A stretch of DNA of 64,000 nucleotides. Source: Neoarius graeffei (lineage: Eukaryota > Chordata > Actinopteri > Siluriformes > Ariidae). The position numbers were made by a program, and so were the translations under genes. Shown here in pieces: positions 21,226 through 30,300 of the stretch. Numbering within the stretch: position 1 is the first letter of the stretch; each line of letters starts with the position of its first letter. The notes beneath the pieces are model-generated. The model did no database searches. It was given only the letters and a program-made list of their open reading frames with translations, and was not told where the DNA came from. Location of the stretch: contig NC_083571.1 of NCBI RefSeq assembly GCF_027579695.1, forward strand, positions 37,970,443 through 38,034,442, in the 5' to 3' direction.

Positions 21226-21640
21226 GTGTAGGTGCTATAGGCTTATCAAATCAGTCTCATGTAAAAAGGGATCAGTCTCATAAATTCATTAATTCAACTG
21301 TCTAATAGTTTATAGCTAAACTATTAAAATGAATGGAATAACTTAGTGGTGATGTTGATATAGTTTTAGTGAGTATTGTAGCTGTAATGTAATACATTTA
21401 CTCTAGATCTATAACATTCATATAACAACCCAATGGGCGAAGGCAATTAGAATACTTGTTTGGCAGAGGTTGGCACTCAGTGAATGTTGTAACAATAGAC
21501 AGGACACAGTTGACTCCAAAGGTACCATTTGTTGAAATACCTGACATGAATTAGCAAACTAATACTGATCAGATATAGCAACTATAGCAGCCAAGGAATA
21601 ATTCAATATAAATGGTGATACAATATATACAAGTAATAAT
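21226..21640. other. Non-coding stretch, nothing recognised
   Basis: AT-rich, no frame above noise, no terminal repeats seen. Confidence 0.5.
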
Positions 21641-22345
21641 CAGAGGTGGAAAGAGTACTAAAATATTATACTCAAGTACAAGTACTGTTACTCTGATGAA
21701 ATTTTACTTAAGTACAAGTAAAGTTACCAGACAAAAAATCTACTCAAGTAAAAGTAAAAAGTAGATCATTTAAAATGTACTTTGAGTAAAAGTAAAACGT
21801 TACTTTTAACAATGGGTGTTTTCTGCCTCCATTGTGTTGTGCAAAAATGAAAAAGAAGAGGAAACAAGGATATGTACATCTCAACCCAGATGTTTTATTT
21901 AAAAGAAGTGTATCAAATTGAATGCTTAGGATAATGCTGCATTAAAACTGAGACAAACAAAAAAGGTCAATACACACAGTCATGTCGTTTACATCGCCCT
22001 GACCACACACAAAGCATTGTACACGAAATATGAAAGTGAAATGTTGCACCTAAATCTCGTAGCTTGCCTGTGTGCACTGTTATTGAACAATTCAATTCAA
22101 ACATTATTTGTTTTGCTTAGTATTCCTTTCTGGCCTGTTGGATGTAGAATGGTAGGAGGACTGATCATGTCAGGTTGGCGAGCTAACTTGCTTGCATGAT
22201 TAGCCAACCGAATAACAGACTACGGTAGTTACCGTTATGTTACAGTACCAACAGGTTGCTACTTCAACATTAGCAATGCCATCCACTATTTTTGGAATAT
22301 AACCAGCCTATTGTCGGTTTTACTATGGAAAGGAAACATTATGAT

Positions 22346-22748
22346 CAGGGGCGCAGATACGTTTTTTTGAACTGGGGGGGACAAAAAACTGGGGGGGACA
22401 AAGCTGCTAGCAAACCAACCCCAACCCCGATATGCCTGTCAAACTTGTTGTGAGTAACCATAGCAACCAAGCTCGAGCTCGCAACCTGTGCAGTCTGCGC
22501 AGCTCAACCAACCGAATATCAGTCTTTGTTTTATTTTCTGTGAGTTGTTGCAACTATGTATACACTGCTGTGCACCTCAATAAACCGAATGGTAATTAGT
22601 CTTTTGATTTTTCCATGAGGTTTGCCTTATGCAAAGAAAGACAGCATAGACATTTTTTTCCTCCCTATAAGTGGGGGGGACCAAACGAGGTGAATTTAAA
22701 TCTGGGTGGGATGAATCCCACCCGTCCCACCCTCTATCTGCACCCGTG
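22346..22748. mobile_element. 403-bp hAT-type MITE with perfect TSD
   Basis: Ends CAGGGGCGCAGATACG and CTATCTGCACCCGTG are inverted repeats; the 8-bp TSD ATTATGAT is identical at 22338-22345 and 22749-22756. No coding capacity. It lies in what was the first intron of the BED transposase gene. Confidence 0.9.
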
Positions 22749-22774
22749 ATTATGATGCCAATGACAATACTTAC

Positions 22775-22991
22775 CTCAACATGCTTGCGCAGATTAGACG
22801 TCGAATTTTTGTATGCCTCAATGGTTGTCTTCTTGGGCACACAATCTGCATTGCATAATGAAACTGTCACCCCTTTCTCTACGAAGCTGAAGTGATCACG
22901 TATGTAGGGCCAGGGGTGCACTTCATTACTGGAAGAAATTGCGTTTTCTGCAGGGTCGTCCACCACAGGTTCCTCGGTCTCCTCCATGTCC
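22775..22991 (-). pseudogene. BED zinc-finger exon of a hAT transposase, 5' end split off
   Basis: Minus strand: MEETEEPVVDDPAENAISSS, then HPWPYIRDHFSFVEKG, a C-x4-C pair (CNADC), TIEAYKNSTSNLRKHVE, then donor GAG|GTAAGT at 22775/22774. This is a ZBED-type BED finger, ending in the His of RKHVE. The original start lies 7 kb away: reading across the TSD at 29969-29982 gives an upstream ATG (MAD-) in frame, separated by the insertion of hAT B. No second exon survives. Confidence 0.78.
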
Positions 22992-23439
22992 GCAGGGGCG
23001 CTTTATCAACACCCGTGGCCCAGGGGCTAGGCCCCTCATAGGCTACCTGTCAACCCTACCCTTACCATTGGCCAGGAAAACACTCTTATTTTATTTGCAA
23101 TACGTGTCAAGCATTTACAGTGTAAGCGCGTAATTAGCCTAGAAGCCTACGATAGGTTACGTTTGGCTCAGCGTAGCTGCGCAAGGCCCATGCTCACATC
23201 GCTCAACACATCCAACCACAGAGGGAGAGAAGAACGCACACATTATCATTACAGAGCCGGTTCTGATTATTACCACGGACAGGACAGTGATACTGCATAA
23301 CTTTCATGCAGGGGCATGGCCAGAGATAACCACACAAGCGCGTGTGCGCTAATGTAGACCTATGTGTTGTAAACATAATACATACACCTACAGACAAGTC
23401 CTTTTAAAAAAATAAAATACATAAAAATAGCTCGGCGGC

Positions 23440-23760
23440 TGTAGCGAATAGCGTGTGGGTGGAGCACAGAGGACGGCAGGACAGAGATCAAGGTTCACAG
23501 CAGGCTTTATTGCCGAACTTTTCAGTCTAACAATATAAACTGACAGCCAGAGACACGCACGCACACACACTGTTGTCTCTGCTGGGGAAGAAGCTCCCTT
23601 CCACTCTCCCTTTCCCTCCTTAAGTAGGGCGCGTTTTACTGGGGAAAACACACACAAAACACAGGTTAATTATCCTCAGGTGTCGCGATTCTGCCACTTA
23701 CCTTCCCCGACTCCGCCCTCCTGTCACAGACCGGCGCTTGACCACGCCCCCACTGCCACA
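23440..23760 (-). repeat. 3' LTR (321 bp)
   Basis: Starts TGTAGCGAATAGCGTGTGGG, ends CCCCACTGCCACA. The inside neighbour 23761-23780 is, on the minus strand, GGGCGGTGGGGGTA, the polypurine tract. An AATAAA-like signal is seen on the minus strand as GCAATAAAGCC (23505-23515). Confidence 0.93.
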
Positions 23761-25172
23761 TACCCCCACCGCCCAACTCAGGCCGGGTGCCCGTCCGGCC
23801 CGCAGCCGACTCCCCCCCCCCCCCCCCCCTTGACGGGAGAGGAAGTCTGCCACGATCATCTGCGCCCCCGGCCTGTGGACCACCTTGAAGTTGAAGGGTT
23901 GGAGTGCCAGATACCAACGGGTGATCCGCGCGTTGGCATCCTTCATGCGGTGGAGCCACTGGAGGGGCGCTTGGTCCGAACAGAGGGTGAAAGAGCACCC
24001 CAGCAGGTAGTAACGGAGGGCGAGGACCGCCCACTTGATCGCCAGGCACTCTCTCAATGGTGCTGTAGCGCCCCTCACGCACTGACAGCTTTCGGCTGAT
24101 GTATAGGACGGGGCGATCCTCTCCCTCCACCTGCTGGGACAAAACGGCTCCCAGCCCTCTGTCCCACACATCTGTCTGCAACAAAAAAGGGAGAGAGAAG
24201 TCAGGGGAGTGCAAAAGTGGCCCCCCACACAGTGCAGCCTTTACCTCAGAGAAAGCCCACTGGCACTGCTCCGTCCACTGGACCGGATCTGGCACCCCCT
24301 TTTTAGTGAGGTCAGTCAGTGGGCTGGTGATGTCCGAATAATTAGGTATAAACCTACGATAATAGCCAGCCAGCCCCAGGAACTGTCTCACCCCCTTTTT
24401 GGTCTTGGGCCTCGGGCAGGCCGCAATCGCTGCTGTCTTATTAATTTGGGGACGCACCTGCCCGTTACCCAAGTGGAAGCCCAGATGCCGTACTTCCACC
24501 CGCCCAATCGCACACTTCTTCGGGTTGGCAGTGAGCCCCGCCCGCCTCAGCGACCTAAGGACGGCCCTCAGGTGTTGCAGGTGCCGCTGCCAGTCATTAC
24601 TATAAATAATGATGTCGTCTAGGTAAGCAGCCGCGTAGGTGGCGTGGGGCCGGAGGACCCAGTCCATCAGCCGCTGAAACGTAGCGGGCACCCCAAACAG
24701 CCCAAACGGAAGTGTGACGAACTGGTGTAAGCCGAACGGTGTGGAAAAGGCCGTTTTTTCCCGGGATAATGGAGTCAAGGGGATCTGCCAATATCCCTTC
24801 GTCAAATCCAGTGTCGAGTAAAAGCGAGCCGTGCCTAGTCGATCGAGCAGCTCATCAATACGAGGCATTGGGTACGCGTCGAATTTAGACACCGTGTTGA
24901 CTTTTCTATAGTCCACACAGAACCGGACCGAGCCGTCGGCCTTAGGAACCAAGACCACCGGGCTGCTCCAGTCACTGTGGGACTCCTCGACGATGCCCAT
25001 TTCGAGCATGGCCTGAAGTTCTTCCCGAACCACCTTTTTTTTGTGTTCGGGTAATCTATAAGGATGGCTGCGCACTACCACCCCCGGGGGCGTCTCTATG
25101 TGGTGTTCTATGAGGTTAGTGCGACCGGGCAGGGGCGAGAACACATCCGAAAACTCAGTCTGCAACTGGGCA
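23760..25172 (-). pseudogene. Reverse transcriptase-RNase H
   Basis: From 25165 the minus-strand frame gives QTEFSDVFSPLPGRTNLIEH, VEESHSDWSSPVVLVPKADG, FYSTLDLTKGYWQIPL, YLDDIIIYSNDW (the YxDD catalytic box), RQFLGLAGYYRRFIPNYSDI and RNase H LLQTDVWDRGLGAVLSQ. A frameshift near 24055 moves the rest (ECLAIKWAVLALRYYLLG, HRPGAQMIVADFLSRQ) to another frame. The canonical RNase H DASD box reads DVWD. A poly-C run at 23811-23829 follows. RT looks structurally complete; the protein is not. Confidence 0.92.
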
Positions 25173-25173
25173 A

Positions 25174-26436
25174 CCTCTCTTTCGGGATTCCAACCCGGGA
25201 GATGATGTGGAAGAGGGCCTCCTCAATACTGCGTGCTGAGATATTGCGAAGAGGCACCGCTTCCGGGTATCACGTTGCATAGTCCACCAGAACCAATATA
25301 AAGCGGTACCCTCGTGTTGACCGGTCTAATGGCCCGACAAGATCCAGCCCAATTCTTTCGAACGGGGTCTCGATTAATGGTAGGGGGCACAAGGGCGCTT
25401 TTGGAATGGCCGCTGGATTTACTAACTGGCATTCGCGGCACGCCGTACACCACTTACGGACGTCGCCACGAATCCCTGGCCAATAGAATCGGGCCATTAT
25501 CCGGGCGAGTGTCTTATCCTGCCCGAGGTGTCCAGCCATGGGATTAAAGTGAGCCGCCTGGAATACCAATTCCTGGCAGCTCTTAGGAATTAACAACTGG
25601 GTGACCCGCTCTTTCATCTGAGTGTCCTGCGTCACTCTGTATAACCTATCCTTCAAAGTTGAAAAATAGGGGAAGGACGGGGTGGCGTTCGGCTGGAGCG
25701 TTTGACCATCAATTACTCTCACTTGGTCAAACGTGTGTCGCAGAGTCTTGTCTGGCGATTGTTCCAGTGGGAAATTCGCGAGGGATTCCCCAATAGAAAG
25801 AGGAGGGGCCGGGGGCTCCTCACTCTGTCGCGGAGATGACGTAGATGGCTCTGCGACCGCAGCTCCAGCCAAAGCGACACCGGGACCCTCCCCTATCAAC
25901 CGGCAGGACCCACTCTTTACTAGGCATACCATCAAACCCCAAAATCCCGGCCAATCAGTCCCCAAGATCAAAGAGTGGGTAAGGCGAGGATTAACCGCCG
26001 CTTTCACTATTGATTTTTCCCCTCTGAAATGTATGTGGACCGACACCAACGGGTAGCTGTGAATATCCCCATGCACACACAACACCTTCACCCCTTGTGC
26101 TCCCCCTAATGCCTTGTCTTGCACCAGGCTTTGGCGGATCGAGGTCTGATTGCAGCCTGAATCCACCAACGCCTGATATGTAGCCCCTTGTACACTTACC
26201 GGTATGCGATATGCTCCGGCCCGATCGAGGGCAGCCTCTGGCGCGTTGGGGATCCGCACCACTGCCCCCACCTCCATCGCTGCACACTGTTGCTGCAGGT
26301 GGCCCGGTTCACCGCAGCGCCAGCAAACCGGCTCGGGCCTTCCCTCTGCAGCTGTGTTCTGAGGCTCACTCACCTGAGGGGGGGGAGAGACAGACACAGA
26401 AGGGAGAAACGGGAGGGAGAAACGGGAGGGCACCAC
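25174..26436 (-). pseudogene. Zinc knuckle, protease and truncated integrase
   Basis: CCHC knuckle CWRCGEPGHLQQQC, aspartic protease LVDSGCNQT and LILGTDWPGF, then the integrase zinc-binding part (AHFNPMAGHLGQDKTLARIM, CTACRECQ), and the core start RIGLDLVGPLDRSTRGYRF with the first catalytic Asp, ILVLVDYAT. A frameshift follows at about 25270; the sequence continues as YPEAVPLRNIS to GIPKE and is then joined abruptly to the RT lead-in. The second Asp and the Glu of the D,D-35-E core are deleted. The sister copy at 16581-17558 retains the missing segment. Confidence 0.9.
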
Positions 26437-27262
26437 GGGTGCGGCGGGCCGGCTGGGGTGGAGCCGGCCCCCGCCTCCGTGGTGGGGGAATGGGGCGAGG
26501 ACGGGTCATGGGAGGAGGGGGGGAGAAAGAGAGAGAGGAGAGAGAAGACGATGTCGTTGGTTGTCCTGCCGCCGGAACAGCTGCCAGATGATCCTCCGCC
26601 AGTCCTACGGCCTGATCCAGCGACGCCGGGCGGTGGCACTGGACCCACTCCGCGGTTCCGGCTGGTAAGCGGGCGATGAACTGTTCCAGCGCCACCTGGT
26701 CGATGATTCCCTCGGTGTCGTGATCTTCAGCCCTCAGCCACCGCCAGCAGGCGTCCCGGAGCTGCTGGCCGAACGCGAACGGGTTGCCAACTTCCTCCAT
26801 CCTCAGCGCGCGGAAGCGCTGGTGCTGCTGCTCCGGCGTGCGCCCCACGCGCTGGAGGACAGCCCGGCGAAGGTCGGCGTAGGCCAGCCGGCGATCAGCG
26901 GGGAGCTGTAGTGCGGCCAGCTGCACCTCTCCCGTCAGGAGGGGGAGGAGGCGCGCCGTGCGCTGCTCCATCAGCCACCCCGAGGCTTCGGCGACCTGCT
27001 CGAACAACGTGATGAAAGCCTCGGGGTCGTCCTGCGGGCCCATCTTAGTTAAGGTGAGGGGAGACGGGCCCGCGGCCGGGGCGCTGGTGGACCCCGCCGA
27101 CGCGAGGAGACGCCGGAACGCCTCTCGATCTTCCTGTTGAGCCAGCACCAGGGCTTCAAAGCGGCGCTCCTGCTCCTTCCGGAGCGTGACGAGTGCCTGG
27201 TGCTGGCTCTGCTGAGCCGTGGCGAAGGCGTGGACCAAGTCCATGAACGGGGAGGATTCCAT
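26366..27262 (-). pseudogene. SCAN-like gag protein (frame open, element dead)
   Basis: ATG at 27262 (MESSPFMDLVHAFATAQQ), chosen because the frame upstream runs through the primer-binding site. After a coiled, Gln-rich region comes the SCAN-related capsid fold: DPEAFITLFEQVAEASGWL, TARLLPLLTGEVQLAALQL, QHQRFRALRMEEVGNPFAF, LRDACWRWLRAEDHDTEG, ALEQFIARLPAGTAEWVQCH and AVGLAEDHLAAVP. A Pro/Arg-rich tail follows. It stops at 26366, overlapping the pol frame by 71 bases at a run of eight C. The gag frame itself is intact. Vertebrate SCAN domains are known to derive from Gmr1-like gag. Confidence 0.9.
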
Positions 27263-27288
27263 GGGGCTGCAGGACTGATGCTCCACCT

Positions 27289-27306
27289 TCCCGGGTTTCG
27301 GCACCA
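27289..27306 (-). promoter_or_regulatory. Primer-binding site of the retrotransposon
   Basis: Minus strand, one base inside the LTR: TGGTGCCGAAACCCGGGA. Position and the leading TGG (pairing with a tRNA CCA end) fit a PBS. I could not assign the tRNA from memory. The 45866 element has a related site TGGTACCAAAACATGGGA. Confidence 0.7.
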
Positions 27307-27307
27307 C

Positions 27308-27628
27308 TGTAGCGAATAGCGTGTGGGTGGAGCACAGAGGATGGCAGGACAGAGATCAAGGTTCACAGCAGGCTTTATTGCCGAACTTTTCAGTCTAACA
27401 GTATAAACCGACAGTCAGAGACACGCATGCACACACACTGTCGTCTCTGCTGGGGAAGAAGCTCCCTTCCGCTCTCCCTTTCCCTCCTTAAGTAGGGCGC
27501 GGTTTACTGGGGAAAACACACACAAAACACAGATTAATTATCCTCAGGTGTCGCGATTCTGCCACTTACCTTCCCTGACTCCGCCCTCCTGTCACAGACC
27601 AGCGCTTGACCACGCCTCCGCTGCCACA
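27308..27628 (-). repeat. 5' LTR (321 bp)
   Basis: Pairs with 23440-23760; about 13 substitutions and no indels seen. Ends CGCTGCCACA next to GTGGC. Confidence 0.93.
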
Positions 27629-27634
27629 GTGGCA

Positions 27635-28654
27635 TGAAAACAAACATTCACTGCAAGACAAGGTGCCCTAGAATCGCCATCAGTTTTTAATATCTATATG
27701 GACTTTGTTGTCAGGATTGCACAGCATGAGATATCAAAACTGTACCCAGATACAGGCTTCAAGTTCAGATATTGCATTCCAAATGAGGTATCCACAAGAG
27801 AAATGCGTACGAAAGCACGAGCATCAGGAGAGGGTTGCATAACAGAGATTCTATACGAAGATGATCAGGCCATACTCGCTGGATCCATCGAGGAGCTTCA
27901 GAATATTCTTCAGTTGTATGATAAGACCTACACCCACTTTGGTTTACAAATATCATATGTCAAAACAGAAACAATGCCTTTTAACGTCAATGAGGATATC
28001 AAATGTAAACCAAGTATCATTTCCCTTGGCGGCACTAATATTAAAAATGTCCGCACCTTTAAATATCTTGGTTATAATGTCAGCAACTGTGATGAATCCT
28101 CACACTTCCTGCATGCTAGGATAAGTGCTGCATTCATGAAATGGAATGAACTGAAACACGTTCTAACCGACCACCGAATACTACTAAAAACCCGTATAAA
28201 GTTCCTAGTGGCATGCGTTCGATCTTGTCTCCTGTACAGCACACAGGCATGGCAACTATCATCCAGTGAAATTCACAAAATTGAGGTAGTGTGGCACGGC
28301 TTCCTAAGGAAAATGATTAAAGGTGGATATAAACAAAAGAATGCCCCTGACCAAAAGAACACTACAAATGAAGATATAGACTGGAGCTACAAGATGTCCA
28401 ATGCTGACCTCCGGAAACTGACAGGAACCCAGGATATAAAACTATCCTGCTACGTACAACAACTAAAATATATTGCTCACGTTTGCCGGATGGGCAATAA
28501 CCAAGTGCAAAAGCAGCTCCTGTTTGACAAAAATGGCTACAAATGGACGAAATGGGAAAATCTGCTGGGCATAGACACCCAACAGATAAGACGTATGATG
28601 GACAAATCAAACTTTGAGCAACTGCTGCAACTGCTACAGCAGAAGCACCCCTAG
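27635..28654 (+). pseudogene. Non-LTR reverse transcriptase C-terminal half (open frame)
   Basis: About 340 codons without a stop from 27635 to TAG at 28652-28654; the first ATG is 27698. The catalytic box reads YEDD where active RTs have (F/Y)xDD with A usual at this position in this group; two catalytic Asp are kept. A thumb/linker region follows with CVRSCLLYSTQAWQLSSSEI (the place where these LINE proteins have CLLYGSETW) and HVCRMGNNQVQKQLLF. No endonuclease or N-terminal palm. A dead 5'-truncated copy with a preserved frame. Confidence 0.78.
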
Positions 28655-28690
28655 AGAGTTTAACTTTTGACAGGGGAACATGATGATGAA
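27635..28690 (+). mobile_element. 5'-truncated LINE fragment
   Basis: Begins directly after the 5' LTR's flank. The open frame after a TGA at 27633 reads QTFTARQGALESPSVFNIYM, then GEGCITEILYEDDQAILAGS, HFGLQISYVKTETMPF and NVRTFKYLGYNVSN: RT motifs B to E. It stops at 28654. Possible TSD: GCTCGGCGG...CATGAAA around 23431 (left of the gypsy insertion) and at 28700-28715. Clade not settled. Confidence 0.7.
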
Positions 28691-29559
28691 GGTACTTGGC
28701 TCGGCGGCCACATGAAACGTAAACACCATGGACAGCGGCCAAACTCATAACTCTACAGACCAAAATACACGAAACCAAGTCCTACTAGGGTCTATTTTAC
28801 CAATCTATGCTCAAGCATCATGCAAGTCTTCCTTCTCCTTGAATAAGACCGTGCATTCAACTGCCTTTTTGACATGACTGCATCGAAATACCACTTGCAA
28901 CAATATTTCACGCACTCCATCAAGAAAAAAGTTAAACATGATGAACACGGGCATACTGTTTTGAGCATACGATTTTTTAAAAAGAAACTAGCTACATCAA
29001 AGTCCTTCAATAAACCCATCCTTTAGCGCAAATGAGCTTAACCTAGTTCAAAGCATGACCATAGCAGTAGCTGCATAAGGCAAAATCATGTGGGCCTTTC
29101 GTCAACAACAAGCCACAGTGGGCAAACATTAATAATCAAGCATCCTTACCTTAAAACGTTGTTTTGACCACAGAACTTCTCAAGTATTTCACTTAAATCC
29201 ACATGGGTTAACACACCCAACACAGCTAGCGAGAAATGTGGATCTGCGCTAGCTTTGTATTGCTATTCCCCTCACTATGCTTACTCTGTCTGCTGCCCGA
29301 ACTGTGAACATTATAGGCTACAATCTTTTCATCAATTTCTTCAGTAGATGCCGTTTTAGACATTTTATTATCCCCATCAAAATATGCTATTATACTAACA
29401 GGATTATAACTCAAATCACACGACACATTCAAATCACAACTGATTTATTTTACTGTTGGACAGATCATAGCATATCTAGCCTAGCTGCACATAGCCTAGC
29501 TGCTGGTAGGCTGATAACTGATAAGTAGCTGATATTCTGAACAGATTGGTGATCCTTAC

Positions 29560-29656
29560 CTTAAAAAAGTCTGTGACTTTAGGCAACGATTCTATCATTA
29601 CCTGCAGCTCTCTCTTTTTTCCTTTTATGCACCCCGCTAACATGTGAACGCTTCAT
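29560..29656 (-). pseudogene. First exon of hAT B transposase
   Basis: Minus-strand ATG at 29656: MKRSHVSGVHKRKKERA, then after a one-base shift ELQVMIESLPKVTDFFK, with donor AAG|GTAAGG. This Lys-rich start ending in TDFF is the standard first exon of TTF-type hAT transposases. A second open block at 29226-29370 (MSKTASTEEIDEKIVAYNVH) may be exon 2. The catalytic region is missing. Confidence 0.5.
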
Positions 29657-30300
29657 CTTTCAAAGCCTCTAAATTTGTGTCTCAGTAGTCTGCAGTCTGC
29701 AGTCTTTGGCGCACTTTTGTGCGTGACGTTACATATTGTTACATTTTATTCTGGTACAGTTGTGGGTGTTTGTTTTGCGAACCACATCCACCATGTCTCT
29801 TACAGCAGGCTACTGTGCGCTCATTTATTTCTAACCTTATTTCTATCCGTACATTAATGTAGGCCCACGATTCCGACAGTTTATTATTTTATTAATATTA
29901 CAAGGCCCCTGATTGGCTGTGGCCCAGGGGCTTGAGCCCCCCGAAGCCCCCCCCTTAAAGCGCCGGTGCATGTCCGCCATCGTCTGTGTGAGACTCGCGC
30001 ACGCGACAACTGTCCTTCCCGTGATTCATTTCCAGAACGCATTTCCCCTTCTCCATTTTAGCCTTTTTTAATTAATTAATTAATTAATTTTTTTACTCAG
30101 TAATGGTTGTGATGTAAAATGGACCGAAGTACACTACTTAAAAGAAAACATACTTACTTGAAAAAGTATAAGTACACAAAAAAAGCTACTCAAGTACAGT
30201 AACGCGAGTAATGTAACCTCTGCGTATATATACATAAGACACATTACCAAACACCAAAACAAAAACAAAAAATCATACGGGTATACCGTAGAAGACACTA

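Larger units (their letters stand above)
23440..27628 (-). mobile_element. Gmr1-like Ty3/gypsy retrotransposon, paired LTRs, integrase deleted
   Basis: Two 321-bp LTRs (23440-23760 and 27308-27628) in direct orientation, TG...CA ends, about 13 differences counted by eye (about 96% identity). TSD-like GCGGC/GTGGC at 23435-23439 and 27629-27633. Read on the minus strand: LTR, primer-binding site, gag, zinc knuckle, protease, integrase start, RT, RNase H, polypurine tract, LTR. Most of the integrase is deleted at about 25175-25182, and several frameshifts exist. Gene order and SCAN-like gag place it in the Gmr1-like group. Confidence 0.93.
22992..29968 (-). mobile_element. hAT transposon B (6977 bp) inside the BED exon
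   Basis: Termini CAGGGGCGCTTTA (22992) and TTAAAGCGCCGGTG (ending 29968), TSD CATGTCCG identical at 22984-22991 and 29969-29976. Subterminal GTGGCCCAGGGGCTaGGCCCC is repeated near both ends. It contains a Gmr1-like retrotransposon, a LINE fragment and its own transposase first exon (29560-29656). Sequence 28700-29550 is otherwise without a supported gene. Confidence 0.9.
21641..30222 (-). mobile_element. Outer hAT transposon holding a nested stack
   Basis: Left end CAGAGGTGGAAAGAGTACT at 21641; right end reads GTAATGTAACCTCTG to 30222. Both sides carry the AAGTACAAGTA / CTCAAGTAC subterminal repeats of this hAT group. Flanks GTAATAAT and CGTATATA do not match as a clean TSD. Removing the two inner insertions leaves about 1.2 kb: a BED exon on the minus strand plus ends, so it is a deletion derivative. 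Confidence 0.72.

Noticed and set aside
26188..26679. Long + strand frames across the gypsy gag region
   Set aside because: Shadows of the GC-rich, Pro/Arg-rich gag tail read on the opposite strand.
21633..30230. GTAATAAT / CGTATATA as the TSD of the outer hAT
   Set aside because: Only about half the bases agree even with a one-base shift; the element ends are supported by their inverted repeats alone.
30223..30300. 3' LTR of the second Gmr1-like element
   Set aside because: The 78 bases between the outer hAT and the RNase H stop do not resemble the LTR at 35461, nor does sequence left of 21641.
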